A stretch of DNA of 54,565 nucleotides, taken from the NCBI RefSeq assembly GCF_000243235.1, contig NZ_JH594606.1:247995-302559 (forward strand), given 5' to 3'. This DNA is from Gillisia limnaea DSM 15749 (GTDB lineage: Bacteria > Bacteroidota > Bacteroidia > Flavobacteriales > Flavobacteriaceae). Below, piece after piece: positions 43,403-52,919 of this stretch (position 1 is its first letter; every line of letters begins with the position of its first letter). The translations under genes were made by a program, and so were the position numbers. Below the pieces are notes generated by a model, which made no database searches, had not been told where the DNA came from, and worked only from the letters and a program-made list of their open reading frames with translations.

Positions 43403-45088
43403 TTACTTTTTCTCCAACAGAACGATGTCAAATTTAGAAGTTATTAAAACCTTTCCATCTTTTACTTCGCCTGAAATACCAGAATAGGCATCGTGAAGCA
43501 TTTCTCCGTTTTTAAAAGTTTGAGACACATCTATAGATTTTTCTCCTTTTGGAACACCAATCCCTATAACTACTGCATCCGTATAATCATCTTTTTCAAA
43601 ACTTCTTTCAAAATAATAGGGCTGTTCACTAATCATTTGATGGGCACCTGCTCCAACAGCAGGATGATGGTTTCTAAACTGACCCAGTTTTTGCCAGTGG
43701 CTCAAAACTTCTTTAGTAGTGGCACTGGAATCTATTTGCTCCCAGTTCATGATTGATCTTAGGGTGGCATCGCCTTCTGTTCCTTCAATTATTAAGGAAC
43801 GGGCAGATTCATCTCCATAATATACCTGCGAGGTTCCCGGACTAAGCAAAAGTATGGTTGCAGTTTCCATGGGCTTTTCACGCTCCTTATCAAAGGGTTC
43901 TCCGTCATCATGAGAGGTTAAGTAATTTACAGTGCCATATTCATCCAGGTCTGTGCTCAATAGTGTATCGTACTTATCAAACAAGGTTTCATAGTCCTGA
44001 TCCCGGGCATTCCACTTTAATTCAAAATTTATAAGACTACTGAAAGCATTTTCAAAATAATTGACTTTTTTATCTCCAAAATCAAAATACTTACCGTTGC
44101 TAATCCCATAATTATATACTTCCCCCACCAAATAAAAATCAGTATCGTCCAACACTTTTTCAGGGTTATTCTTTTTAAATTCAGCAAAAGAATAATCGGC
44201 TATTTCTTTAAATTCCTGCCATACATAAGCCTCTGTGTGTTTTACGGTATCGACCCTATACCCGTCAATTCCAAATTCTGTAATATAATCTGTTAACCAT
44301 TTCATTATGTAGAACCGTGGAGCTCGCGGATGGCCGGTACGTTCAAAAAATTCATCCAATTCTGCAACTTCCTGCTCATACCTTCCCTCTGCTTTCCATT
44401 TTTCTACGAGTTGTGGAGGCAATTCTACGGCTTCATTACTTTCAGTTCTTATGTCCGGCAAATTTTCTACAAGACTACAGGTTACGGTAGTTTCATAATC
44501 CTGATAGGTACAGGGAGTATCGTTACGCACCCACTCATCTGGCCAAACAGGATCCTTTTCAGTCACTGGCCCGGTATGATTAATAACCGCATCCAATATG
44601 ATTCTTATGCCATTTTTATGAGCAGCATCTACCAATTCCTTTAGGTCCTCTCTTGTACCAAGATTTGGATCTATCGCTGTCCAGTCTTTCGTCCAGTATC
44701 CGTGATACCCATAGGTATTCCCGGTTCCTTCATTTGTTGCACCGTGAATTTGCTCCACAACCGGTGTCATCCAAATGGCATTGATCCCTAAATCTGAAAA
44801 ATAACCCTCATTTATTTTTTTAGTGATTCCTTTTAAATCGCCTCCTTCAAAACCCCGCAGCTTTCCCGTTTCCAAAGTCCTTTCAAAATTAACATCATTT
44901 GAAAGATCGGCATTGTTAAACCTGTCTGTTAGTAAGAAATAAATATTGGCTGCTTCCCAAAAGAAAGGAGAATCATTTTTAGATGTTGAATCATCCAAAT
45001 CTTCGGCGACCCGATTTTCATCCTTTTTTGCCCCGGTATTACAACTCAGAGCAATCGATAAGATGCTTAATGCTATTAATTTTTTCAT
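43403..45088 (-). CDS. GH13 alpha-amylase-family lipoprotein (MalS-like)
   Basis: The 561-residue secreted enzyme begins with a lipoprotein signal, MKKLIALSILSIALSC (Cys16), so it is anchored at the cell envelope. The GH13 barrel is complete: region I LDAVINHTG, nucleophile Asp280 in GYRVDTVKH, acid/base Glu323 in LVGEVYN, and the stabilising Asp394 in NYLTSHDDGE. IYFLLTDRFNN and GFEGGDLKGI resemble periplasmic alpha-amylase MalS of Escherichia coli. It should release maltose from maltodextrins. A 93-base spacer with repeat copy D separates it from the GH13 gene upstream. Confidence 0.92.
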   Translation of the reverse strand: MKKLIALSILSIALSCNTGAKKDENRVAEDLDDSTSKNDSPFFWEAANIYFLLTDRFNNADLSNDVNFERTLETGKLRGFEGGDLKGITKKINEGYFSDLGINAIWMTPVVEQIHGATNEGTGNTYGYHGYWTKDWTAIDPNLGTREDLKELVDAAHKNGIRIILDAVINHTGPVTEKDPVWPDEWVRNDTPCTYQDYETTVTCSLVENLPDIRTESNEAVELPPQLVEKWKAEGRYEQEVAELDEFFERTGHPRAPRFYIMKWLTDYITEFGIDGYRVDTVKHTEAYVWQEFKEIADYSFAEFKKNNPEKVLDDTDFYLVGEVYNYGISNGKYFDFGDKKVNYFENAFSSLINFELKWNARDQDYETLFDKYDTLLSTDLDEYGTVNYLTSHDDGEPFDKEREKPMETATILLLSPGTSQVYYGDESARSLIIEGTEGDATLRSIMNWEQIDSSATTKEVLSHWQKLGQFRNHHPAVGAGAHQMISEQPYYFERSFEKDDYTDAVVIGIGVPKGEKSIDVSQTFKNGEMLHDAYSGISGEVKDGKVLITSKFDIVLLEKK

Positions 45089-45106
45089 AGGTGTGTGTGT
45101 TTTTTT

Positions 45107-45174
45107 TAGTAGACATCTATAGCATCCATATAATCCTTCCCCTTTGTGAGAATTTTATTCAATGGATGTTTCAT
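45107..45174 (-). repeat. Intercistronic repeat, family 1, copy D (between GH13 genes)
   Basis: The minus strand reads CATCCATTGAATAAAATTCTCAC, split here as arms CATCCAT, GAATAAAATTC and the core GGGGAAGGATTATATGGATG, then a short tail to CTACTAAAAAAAACACACAC before the ATG. The outer arms CATCCAT (45162-45168) and ATGGATG (45123-45129) pair perfectly over 7 bases. The copy lies in a sugar cluster, so the element is not tied to amino-acid genes. Confidence 0.65.
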
Positions 45175-45180
45175 GCCTAT

Positions 45181-47061
45181 CTAGTTAAACTTTAAAATGA
45201 ATGATTCTTGTGGACCCAATTTAATTTGAACGCTTCCCGCTTTACCTTCAACCTTTAGCTCTGTTTTGTAAGTGCCATAAAGCTGGTCTGTCAATGAGTA
45301 AGATCCATTTTCCAAATTCCAGGATTTAATGATCTCTTCCGGGATTTTCAAATTAAATTCACCGGGTTTTTCAGCATCAAAATTTGAAATGATGATTAGT
45401 TTCTCATCTTCACTCCAACGTGCAAAGGACAATACTCTGTCTGAATAATCTTCGGTATTTTCCCTGTTGTAGGTATGTAGATCTTTGTAATCCCCAACAA
45501 GTGCGGTGCTGTTTATGGTGAAATTCAACAATCTTTTGTAGAAATCGCGCAGATTTCTTTCATCTTCTGTAGATTTTCCGCCGTCAAATTTCTTATCGTT
45601 CACCCAACGTTGATAGGTGGGCACGCCAATATAATCGAAGATAGAGGTACGGGATGGCTTTCCAAATCCAGCATCCTCTGCTCCGGGTTCTCCCAGTTCT
45701 TGTCCAAAATAAACCAATGTTGGGGCGGAGCTTATAGTGGCTGAAACTACCATGGCCGGTTTCCCTTTTTTTGCACTTCCGGCAAATTCCGGGCTTGCAA
45801 TGCGTTGCTCGTCATGATTTTCCAGAAAGTGGAGCATATGCTGCTCAATATCCTTTAGATCTTCCTGAATTGCTGGAATATGATCTGTTTTTCCGTGACC
45901 CTGCATGATACTCTTAATAGTATCATATAACTGGACTTTATCATACAGGTAATCCATTTTTCCTTTTCTTATGTAATCCCTGTATAAATGAGGCTGATAA
46001 ACTTCCGCTAATAAAAAAGCATCCGGATTTTTTATTTTTATAGCAGAATTCATATAACTCCAAAACTCAACTGGAACCATTTCTGCCATATCAAATCGGA
46101 ATCCGTCCACCCCTTTCTCGATCCAATACAAGGCGATATCCTTGAATTTTACCCAGGAATTGGGAACGGTTTTATCTTTCCAGAATTCAAAATGTGCTAT
46201 ATAATCTTTATCTTCAAAACCCGGTGGCAGTTCGTCAAAATCATAATTTCCATTGGGATCTACCCCGTAATTGATCTTTACCGTTTCATACCAGTCGTTC
46301 ATGTTGGGTTGCGATAAACGGGAACCATTACCAGTCCATTTTGCCGGGTTCTCATCAAATTCCCCATCGGCTAAGGGATGGTCTTCCCCACCCAATGGTT
46401 GGTATCCATCTTTCCATTCCGGAACCTGGAAAGCTTCCCCCGGATTATAATAAAAGTTATTATTCACATTATAGGTAAGCGTTTTATCATCTTCGGCACC
46501 AAAATCTGTAACCCCATCAGGGTTTGTTAATCCCTCATAATTTCGTGCCACGTGATTTGGAACTATGTCGATAAGCACTTTTAGTCCCGCCTTGTGAGTC
46601 CGGGCAATGAGCGATTCAAATTCCTGTAAACGCTCTTCAGGATTTTCAGCAAGATCCGGGTTAACATTATAATAATCTTTAACAGCATAAGGCGAACCAG
46701 CGCGACCTTTTACCACATCGGGATCGTCGGGAGAAATCCCATATTCAGTATAATCTGTAATGGTAGCATGTTGAGGAACTCCGGTGTACCAAATGTGGGT
46801 AACTCCCAGATCTTTAATTTCCTGCAAGGCCTTATCTGTAAAATCATTGAATTTCCCAACGCCATTTTCTTCAATTGTACCCCAGGGTTTATTCGTGTTA
46901 TTGGTATTCCCGAATAAACGTGTAAATACCTGGTAAACGACTTCCTTTTTCTTTTCTTCTGTTGCCGCCATAGGTTGTTCTTCTATAGGTTTGGATTTAT
47001 CTTTACAGGCCAATAAAAGTGAAATTGCCAGGAAAAGAAGTCCGTATTTTATTCGGTTCAT
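45181..47061 (-). CDS. GH13 alpha-amylase-family lipoprotein, second copy type
   Basis: From the start at 47061 (626 residues) the protein has a lipoprotein signal, MNRIKYGLLFLAISLLLAC (Cys19). An upstream ATG at 47130 would add 23 residues before it and is not preferred. Catalytic residues by this numbering are Asp324 in GFRFDMAEM, Glu352 in LLAEVYQ and Asp417 in LENHDEQR. A long insert after region I (LTNPDGVTDF to YDFDELPPG) separates it from the other GH13 enzyme, to which it is only distantly related. It probably cuts maltodextrins or transfers glucosyl units outside the cytoplasm. Confidence 0.9.
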   Translation of the reverse strand: MNRIKYGLLFLAISLLLACKDKSKPIEEQPMAATEEKKKEVVYQVFTRLFGNTNNTNKPWGTIEENGVGKFNDFTDKALQEIKDLGVTHIWYTGVPQHATITDYTEYGISPDDPDVVKGRAGSPYAVKDYYNVNPDLAENPEERLQEFESLIARTHKAGLKVLIDIVPNHVARNYEGLTNPDGVTDFGAEDDKTLTYNVNNNFYYNPGEAFQVPEWKDGYQPLGGEDHPLADGEFDENPAKWTGNGSRLSQPNMNDWYETVKINYGVDPNGNYDFDELPPGFEDKDYIAHFEFWKDKTVPNSWVKFKDIALYWIEKGVDGFRFDMAEMVPVEFWSYMNSAIKIKNPDAFLLAEVYQPHLYRDYIRKGKMDYLYDKVQLYDTIKSIMQGHGKTDHIPAIQEDLKDIEQHMLHFLENHDEQRIASPEFAGSAKKGKPAMVVSATISSAPTLVYFGQELGEPGAEDAGFGKPSRTSIFDYIGVPTYQRWVNDKKFDGGKSTEDERNLRDFYKRLLNFTINSTALVGDYKDLHTYNRENTEDYSDRVLSFARWSEDEKLIIISNFDAEKPGEFNLKIPEEIIKSWNLENGSYSLTDQLYGTYKTELKVEGKAGSVQIKLGPQESFILKFN

Positions 47062-47195
47062 ATAATGCACTATTTTAGATTTATTCTTATTCTTCAGAAA
47101 TGATTGATAAGTAACTTTTTTAAATTCCACTATTTTAACCTCGAATTCATGAATGTAATATCCTTATTTGCAAGAAAATCCCGGCAAATCGCAGA

Positions 47196-49583
47196 TTATT
47201 CGAATTCAATTTTTATAGTTGTAATATCCTGATAAAAATTAACGGGAATATCCAGCTTTCCACGATGCATATAATTCTTTGCGGTATATTTTATTCCGTT
47301 AAGCCAAACAAACTTTATGGGTTTTTGGAGGTTTTCAATATGCATTCTAACGAGTTCAATTTCTGAACTAGAATTCTCCCCTACTTCTTTCTTTATTTTC
47401 AAATTAAGGGCTGTTCCATCATGAACACTCTCCATCCTTACTATTTCATACATTCCTTTAGTATAGGAATCTGGTGTTTCGCCATCATCGTGATAAAGCA
47501 TACCGCTGCTTACTTTGGTGTTTTCATCAAAGTAGTAATATACATCCAGGGTAGAGGCATCATAGTTTGCAGTGGTTTGCATAGGTTTTGCCGTTGGAAT
47601 GAATGCCCCGCCTCTTACAAAAGTTGGAATATGATCTTCCTGAACAGAAACAATGGCGGTACTTCCACCGCTGTATTTTTTATTTGAGTAGAAATCAAAC
47701 CAATTCCCTGTGCCGGGAAAATAGATCTCCTTTTTGGTTAAACTGTCGGACAGAACAGGTGCGATTAAAAAGTCATTTCCCCATAAATAGGTATCGGCAA
47801 TTTCGTACAACTCCATATTTCCAGGTTCCTCAAAAAACAAAGGCCTCATTAGAGGGTTCCCTGTCTTACTGTTTTCAAATGCCAGCGTATAATTATAGGG
47901 TAACAGTTTGTATCTTAATTCTATGGCTGTTTTAGCCAACGCTTTGGTTTTCTTGTTTTTAAAAACCGGTTCTGAAGGAACTTCTTCCTGTGCATGCGGG
48001 CGAAAAACAGGTTGAAAAACTCCGTATTGAAGCCAACGAACATAAAGTTCATCATCTTCCAGATCGCCAGCAAATCCACCAAGGTCAGAGTGCATATACG
48101 CCAATCCCTGCAATCCCATTTGGAGCGAAATTTCCGGCTGGGGTTTTAATCCACCCCAACTCCTGTTCACGTCCCCGGACCAGGGAATCAATCCGAAACG
48201 TTGAGATCCTGCTGCCCCTGCCCGCATTAATATGAAAGGCCGCAGATTTGGGAAATCTTCACGATAGCCCTCATACAGTAATTTTGCCCAATAATGACCA
48301 TAAATATTATGCACCTCATCTGCAGAACCTATAATATGTTGCAAGGCGGAAGGATGCATCTCCGGTTCTCCCAAATCGCCCCACCAACCCGCAACGCCCA
48401 TTTTTGTAAGATCTTTGTAGATATTCCAGAACCAGGTTTTTGCCTCTGGTTTAAAAATATCGATGAGGCCGGTGTTTCCAAAATAAAAATCATACGTGAA
48501 AGGTTTTCCGGCATTATTTGTTGCAAGAATCTCTTCATCTACAGCTTCCTCCCATTTTTTTGAAGTGGTTAAAATAAAAGGTTCTGTCACTAAAATAGTT
48601 TTAATTCCCTGCTGCTTCAAATCTTCGATCATTTTCTTCGGCTCCGGAAATGAATCCCTTACAAACTCCAGATTTCCCATAGTTCCCTGAATTTCATGTC
48701 CAAACCAAAAAAGATCCAGGATCACGGCATCTACAGGAATACTGTCCTTTTTAAACTTTGCAATCGTCTCCATTACCTCTTTCTGAGAGTGGTATCCAAA
48801 CCTGCTGGAGAAATTCCCAAAGATCCATCGCGGAGGCAATGTTTGCCTGCCTGTTAATAAGGTATAATTTTCAAGAATTCGCTCCCAGGTTTCCCCTACG
48901 ATGAGCTGATATGTTTTTCTTCCGCTTATGGTTTCATAGGTAAGGGAATTATCCTTCCTGCTATCCAGATCCAGAAATCCTATTGGGGCATTATCAAAAT
49001 GCAGCAGATACTTATTTGAAGATAAAACGATTGGAAGGGTGAAATTCAACAATTCAGCTCTTTCCTCATATCCGTAATGGGCACGGTTATACAGTTCCAG
49101 TCTGTGCCCTCTTCGGTTCATCCCCAATGCCCTTGCGCCTCCCCCAAATAGCACTTCCTCTTCTTCCAGATTGAATTCTATTTTTTCATGGGTTTCATCT
49201 TTGAAATAACCTGTTTTTTCAGAAATAACCTGTTCCTCATTAAAGAAATATTGAATGTGAAAAGGCTTTTTGGTGATCAAAACATCGATGCCTTCCGAAT
49301 CTATTTTTACTGAAGCATTGTCTTCAGAAACAGTGAAAAGGACTTTTTCAGGAACAAGGATAACCGCATGAGAAACCGAATCTATAGCTTCTCCTGCCGG
49401 GATAAAGCTGGTTTCCATAATTTCAGAAGTATAAGGCTGAAAAATATAGGTTCCTTTCGCTACAGCTACTGTTACCGAATTTTCTAAAACTTCATAACCC
49501 ACATATACCCTGTCAGGATTTTGTGCATATAAAAATGAACTTCCTGCAATAAAAAAAACGAGTACTAGTTTTATTAATCTCAT
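47196..49583 (-). CDS. GH31 alpha-glucosidase
   Basis: The 795-residue enzyme has a signal peptide (MRLIKLVLVFFIAGSSFLYAQ) and is exported. An N-terminal beta-sandwich (about 25-230) precedes the barrel. The nucleophile is Asp403 in GWWGDLGEPE and the acid/base Asp471 in WSGDVNRSW, in the order expected for GH31. YMHSDLGGFAG is the substrate block. It should release glucose from the non-reducing ends of maltodextrins in the periplasm. It starts 40 bases after the neopullulanase relic. Confidence 0.93.
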   Translation of the reverse strand: MRLIKLVLVFFIAGSSFLYAQNPDRVYVGYEVLENSVTVAVAKGTYIFQPYTSEIMETSFIPAGEAIDSVSHAVILVPEKVLFTVSEDNASVKIDSEGIDVLITKKPFHIQYFFNEEQVISEKTGYFKDETHEKIEFNLEEEEVLFGGGARALGMNRRGHRLELYNRAHYGYEERAELLNFTLPIVLSSNKYLLHFDNAPIGFLDLDSRKDNSLTYETISGRKTYQLIVGETWERILENYTLLTGRQTLPPRWIFGNFSSRFGYHSQKEVMETIAKFKKDSIPVDAVILDLFWFGHEIQGTMGNLEFVRDSFPEPKKMIEDLKQQGIKTILVTEPFILTTSKKWEEAVDEEILATNNAGKPFTYDFYFGNTGLIDIFKPEAKTWFWNIYKDLTKMGVAGWWGDLGEPEMHPSALQHIIGSADEVHNIYGHYWAKLLYEGYREDFPNLRPFILMRAGAAGSQRFGLIPWSGDVNRSWGGLKPQPEISLQMGLQGLAYMHSDLGGFAGDLEDDELYVRWLQYGVFQPVFRPHAQEEVPSEPVFKNKKTKALAKTAIELRYKLLPYNYTLAFENSKTGNPLMRPLFFEEPGNMELYEIADTYLWGNDFLIAPVLSDSLTKKEIYFPGTGNWFDFYSNKKYSGGSTAIVSVQEDHIPTFVRGGAFIPTAKPMQTTANYDASTLDVYYYFDENTKVSSGMLYHDDGETPDSYTKGMYEIVRMESVHDGTALNLKIKKEVGENSSSEIELVRMHIENLQKPIKFVWLNGIKYTAKNYMHRGKLDIPVNFYQDITTIKIEFE

Positions 49584-49622
49584 AAAGTTATTTTAAAGGG
49601 TATATATAGTCTCTGTTTAGCC

Positions 49623-49859
49623 TTAAAGTGATGCTTCCATCACAAAAAGACAATTCAAATTTTCGGTTCTGGTTATTTTGCTTAAAACAGCTGCCTGAGC
49701 CATAGAAGGTTCATAGGTTGCAATGTCTTTTCCATAGAACATCAGTTGTGCTTCTTCAGTTTGCATTCCGCTCCACCAAAATGGAGGTTCCACCCGGTCA
49801 ATTTGAGAATACAAGGAAATACTTCCGAAGAATAAAAGGATAAATAGACTCTTTTTCAT
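49623..49859 (-). pseudogene. Truncated neopullulanase/cyclomaltodextrinase (N-terminal relic)
   Basis: The frame of 78 codons has a signal peptide (MKKSLFILLFFGSISLYSQ) followed by IDRVEPPFWWSGMQTEEAQL, MFYGKDIATYEPSM and ENLNCLFVMEASL. This is the start of the N-terminal beta-sandwich of periplasmic SusA-type GH13 enzymes of Bacteroidota. A full gene would have about 600 more residues, including the whole catalytic barrel. Only 39 bases remain before the GH31 gene, so the rest has been deleted rather than frameshifted. It may still yield a short exported domain, but I treat it as a relic. Confidence 0.72.
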
Positions 49860-49903
49860 TTTTAGCTCGTTTTGAGTTTGTTCCGAATATTCAGAAAAAA
49901 GTT

Positions 49904-49936
49904 TAAAAAAAATCCTCTCTTTTCAGAGAGGATTTT
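49904..49936 (-). terminator. Intrinsic terminator after the GH65 gene
   Basis: On the minus strand AAAATCCTCTC and GAGAGGATTTT form a perfect 11-base stem with a 6-base loop, followed by a T run (TTTTTTTT). It ends the MFS-pgmB-GH65 transcript and separates it from the downstream hydrolases. Confidence 0.9.
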
Positions 49937-49951
49937 AATTTAAACCTAAGT

Positions 49952-52258
49952 TTATACAGTTACGGATTCATTGGGATTAACTTCAATTTGCTTTCCTTTT
50001 ACAAGAATTAAGACCGATTGATCGCCTTCAACTTTAAAGGTTGTTTTCCCCGCATTCACTTCTACCTTAACGATTTGGTTTCTAAAATTTACCTTAAAAG
50101 AATAGGCCTGCCATCCATCGGGAATTCGTGGGTGAAACGAAAGTTGATCCTCAACGATACGCATTCCTCCAAAACCTTCCACGATACTTATCCAGGTACC
50201 TGCCATACTGGTTATATGACAGCCTTCCTTAACCTCATTGTTATAGTCGTCCAGATCCAACCTTGATGTTCTCACATAAAACTCATAGGCCTGATCCATC
50301 CTATCGAGTTTTGCAGCCTGAATACTATGAACACAGGGAGAAAGTGAAGATTCGTGAACGGTTAAGGGTTCATAAAAATCGAAATGTTTCTCCAGAGTTT
50401 CCTTGCTGAAATGATCTTCAAAGAAATATAAACCCTGTAAAACATCTGCCTGTTTGATATAACAAGATCTTAAGATCCTGTCCCAGCTCCATTTCTGGTT
50501 AATAGGTCGATGCATTTTGTCCAGTTTATCAACAGGAATGATCTCCTTGTCCAAAAATCCGTCCTGCTGAAGAAAGACCCCGTGTTCTTCAGAATAAGGG
50601 AAATACATTTCTTCTGCAACTTCTCTCCATTCTATAAGTTCTTCATCGTTAATCCTAGTTAAGCCTATGATCCTGTTATAATCCTCTTTATGTCCATCCT
50701 TAACCTTTTCTATCATCTCCAAACAATACTCAATACACCACTTCGCGATGTAATTTGTGTACCAGTTATTGTTTACATTATTTTCATACTCATTAGGACC
50801 GGTAACCCCCAGGATCACATATTTATTTTTTACTTTGCTGAAGTTTGCTCTCTGATGCCAGAATTTTGCAATAGCGATCATTACTTCCAGTCCTTTTTCA
50901 GGGATATATTCGAAATCACCTGTATAGCGCACGTAGTTGTAAATCGCAAACACCATAGCTCCGTTCCTGTGGATCTCCTCAAAAGTGATCTCCCACTCAT
51001 TATGGCTTTCTTCTCCATTCATTGTCACCATAGGATATAGTGCAGCTCCGTTTGAGAAACCGAGTTTTTCAGCATTTTCAATGGCTTTCTCCAAATGATT
51101 GTACCGGTAGGTCAATAAATTCCTTGCAACCTCTTGATCTTTTGTAGCCATATAAAACGGAATACAATAAGCTTCGGTGTCCCAATAGGTGCTACCGCCA
51201 TATTTTTCACCGGTAAAACCTTTTGGCCCTATATTAAGCCGCTCGTCTTTCCCGGAATAAGTTTGATTAAGCTGAAAAATATTAAAACGGATTCCCTGCT
51301 GTGCTTTAATATCTCCATCTATTGTAATATCTGCCATTTCCCAGATCTTTGCCCAGGCATCTTTTTGATCCTGCAACAATTTTGTAAAACCGGTTTCAGT
51401 GGCCTTTGTTAACACCGCTTTAGCAGCAGAAATAAGCTCTGACTGGTTATGGTTCATATCTGTAACATAGCCCGCAAATTTCATAAGGCTAACAACATCT
51501 CCTTCTTTAGCATTGGAAGTATAGGTGAAAATCACTTTGTCTTCTGTTGTTTCCTTCTGAAAATCTCCCGACACTTTAGTATCATTCAGCTTCAATTCAG
51601 ATTGCATGAAGGTACAGGTATGGAATTCTGTTTTTAAGGTTTTGGAAATGATGAATCCCTGATTGTCTTCAGCCTCAACTTCCAGGATTTTCCAGAATTT
51701 TTCATCCCAATTCGCATCTGTATTGGTAATACCACTGTCTACATAGGGTTTGAAAGTGATTTTTGCCGCTCCCGACAGCAACTCAACTTTGTAATTAATC
51801 GCGCCAAGCTCATCAAGATCCAAAGATAAAAACCGGGTAGATTCCACCTTTATTTTTATTCCATTTTGAAGAAGTGCGATAAAACTTCGCTGATACCAGC
51901 CTTCCTTCATATTCAATTCCCTTCGAAAACCTGAAACTTTCTGGCAGGTGTTAAGGTCAAGTCCTTCCTCATTTACGAAAACATCGATTCCAATCCAGTT
52001 GGGAGCGTTCAATACTTTTGCGAAATGCTCCGGATATCCGTTTTTCCACCAACCCACTCTGGTTTTATCGGGATAATAAACCCCGGCAATATAACTTCCC
52101 TGAAAAGAGGGACCGCTGTATTGCTCTTCAAAATTGGCTCTCTGGCCCATGGCACCATTCCCGATGCTAAATAAGCTTTCGGAAGATTTCACTCGCCCTT
52201 TTTCAAATCCCTCTTCAATGATGGACCATTTATCTGGCACTATATAATCTTGGTTCAT
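49952..52258 (-). CDS. GH65 disaccharide phosphorylase, probably maltose phosphorylase
   Basis: The 768-residue cytoplasmic enzyme should split maltose with phosphate into beta-glucose-1-phosphate and glucose. The catalytic acid is Glu490 in GVTGPNEYEN. The beta-sandwich N-terminal domain (about 1-270), the helical barrel with YWDTEAYCIPFYMA, and HESSLSPCVHSIQAAKL (phosphate region) are in order. No signal peptide is present. The linked beta-phosphoglucomutase, which uses beta-glucose-1-phosphate, excludes a hydrolase. Kojibiose or trehalose phosphorylase are alternatives; surrounding maltodextrin enzymes favour maltose. It follows pgmB by 1 base. Confidence 0.92.
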   Translation of the reverse strand: MNQDYIVPDKWSIIEEGFEKGRVKSSESLFSIGNGAMGQRANFEEQYSGPSFQGSYIAGVYYPDKTRVGWWKNGYPEHFAKVLNAPNWIGIDVFVNEEGLDLNTCQKVSGFRRELNMKEGWYQRSFIALLQNGIKIKVESTRFLSLDLDELGAINYKVELLSGAAKITFKPYVDSGITNTDANWDEKFWKILEVEAEDNQGFIISKTLKTEFHTCTFMQSELKLNDTKVSGDFQKETTEDKVIFTYTSNAKEGDVVSLMKFAGYVTDMNHNQSELISAAKAVLTKATETGFTKLLQDQKDAWAKIWEMADITIDGDIKAQQGIRFNIFQLNQTYSGKDERLNIGPKGFTGEKYGGSTYWDTEAYCIPFYMATKDQEVARNLLTYRYNHLEKAIENAEKLGFSNGAALYPMVTMNGEESHNEWEITFEEIHRNGAMVFAIYNYVRYTGDFEYIPEKGLEVMIAIAKFWHQRANFSKVKNKYVILGVTGPNEYENNVNNNWYTNYIAKWCIEYCLEMIEKVKDGHKEDYNRIIGLTRINDEELIEWREVAEEMYFPYSEEHGVFLQQDGFLDKEIIPVDKLDKMHRPINQKWSWDRILRSCYIKQADVLQGLYFFEDHFSKETLEKHFDFYEPLTVHESSLSPCVHSIQAAKLDRMDQAYEFYVRTSRLDLDDYNNEVKEGCHITSMAGTWISIVEGFGGMRIVEDQLSFHPRIPDGWQAYSFKVNFRNQIVKVEVNAGKTTFKVEGDQSVLILVKGKQIEVNPNESVTV

Positions 52259-52259
52259 A

Positions 52260-52919
52260 TCAATTATTTATAAGTTTAATAATAAAATCTTTATCAATCT
52301 CGGTAAAATCTTTAAAAACGTAATGCGCTTCGTGTAAAGTCGATTTTTCACCAATCCCAATACTGGTCATATTGGCTATATTTGCGGCCTGAACACCTGC
52401 GACAGAATCTTCAAAAACAATACAGTTTTCAGATGGAATATTAATTTTTTCAGCAGCTATCAAAAACACTTCAGGATTTGGTTTAGCTTTGCTTACATCA
52501 TTTCCATCCACAACAGCATCAAAACGCTGAATAAGATCGGTTTTCTCTAAAATGATTCTGGCATTTTTACTTGCCGATCCCAGTGCGAACGGAATACTGT
52601 TTTCAGAAAGATAATCGATCACTGTCCCTACTCCGGGTAAAATATCTTTTTTCGTCATGGAACAGATATAAGCGAGATAATTGTCATTTTTCATCGCCAT
52701 TTGTTCCATAAACTGATCCTGAGATAACTTCACATCACCCCATTCCAGGATCTTCTCCAGGGACTTAACCCTGCTAACTCCTTTCAATTGTTCATTCTGA
52801 GTCTCGGTAATATCAAATCCAAGATCATTTGCCAATTTTTGCCAGGCAAGAAAATGAAACTTGGCGGTATCTACAAGTACGCCGTCGAGATCGAAAATTA
52901 CACCTTTATTTTTGTTCAC
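52260..52919 (-). CDS. pgmB: Beta-phosphoglucomutase
   Basis: This 219-residue HAD-family enzyme converts beta-glucose-1-phosphate from GH65 to glucose-6-phosphate. The nucleophile and acid/base are Asp10 and Asp12 in GVIFDLDGVLVDTAKFH. The cap has the specificity loop KGVSRVKSLEKIL, and FALGSASKNARIIL, KAKPNPEVFL and VFEDSVAGVQAA complete the HAD motifs. It overlaps the transporter gene by 14 bases and precedes GH65 by 1 base, so import, phosphorolysis and isomerisation are co-produced. Confidence 0.95.
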   Translation of the reverse strand: MNKNKGVIFDLDGVLVDTAKFHFLAWQKLANDLGFDITETQNEQLKGVSRVKSLEKILEWGDVKLSQDQFMEQMAMKNDNYLAYICSMTKKDILPGVGTVIDYLSENSIPFALGSASKNARIILEKTDLIQRFDAVVDGNDVSKAKPNPEVFLIAAEKINIPSENCIVFEDSVAGVQAANIANMTSIGIGEKSTLHEAHYVFKDFTEIDKDFIIKLINN

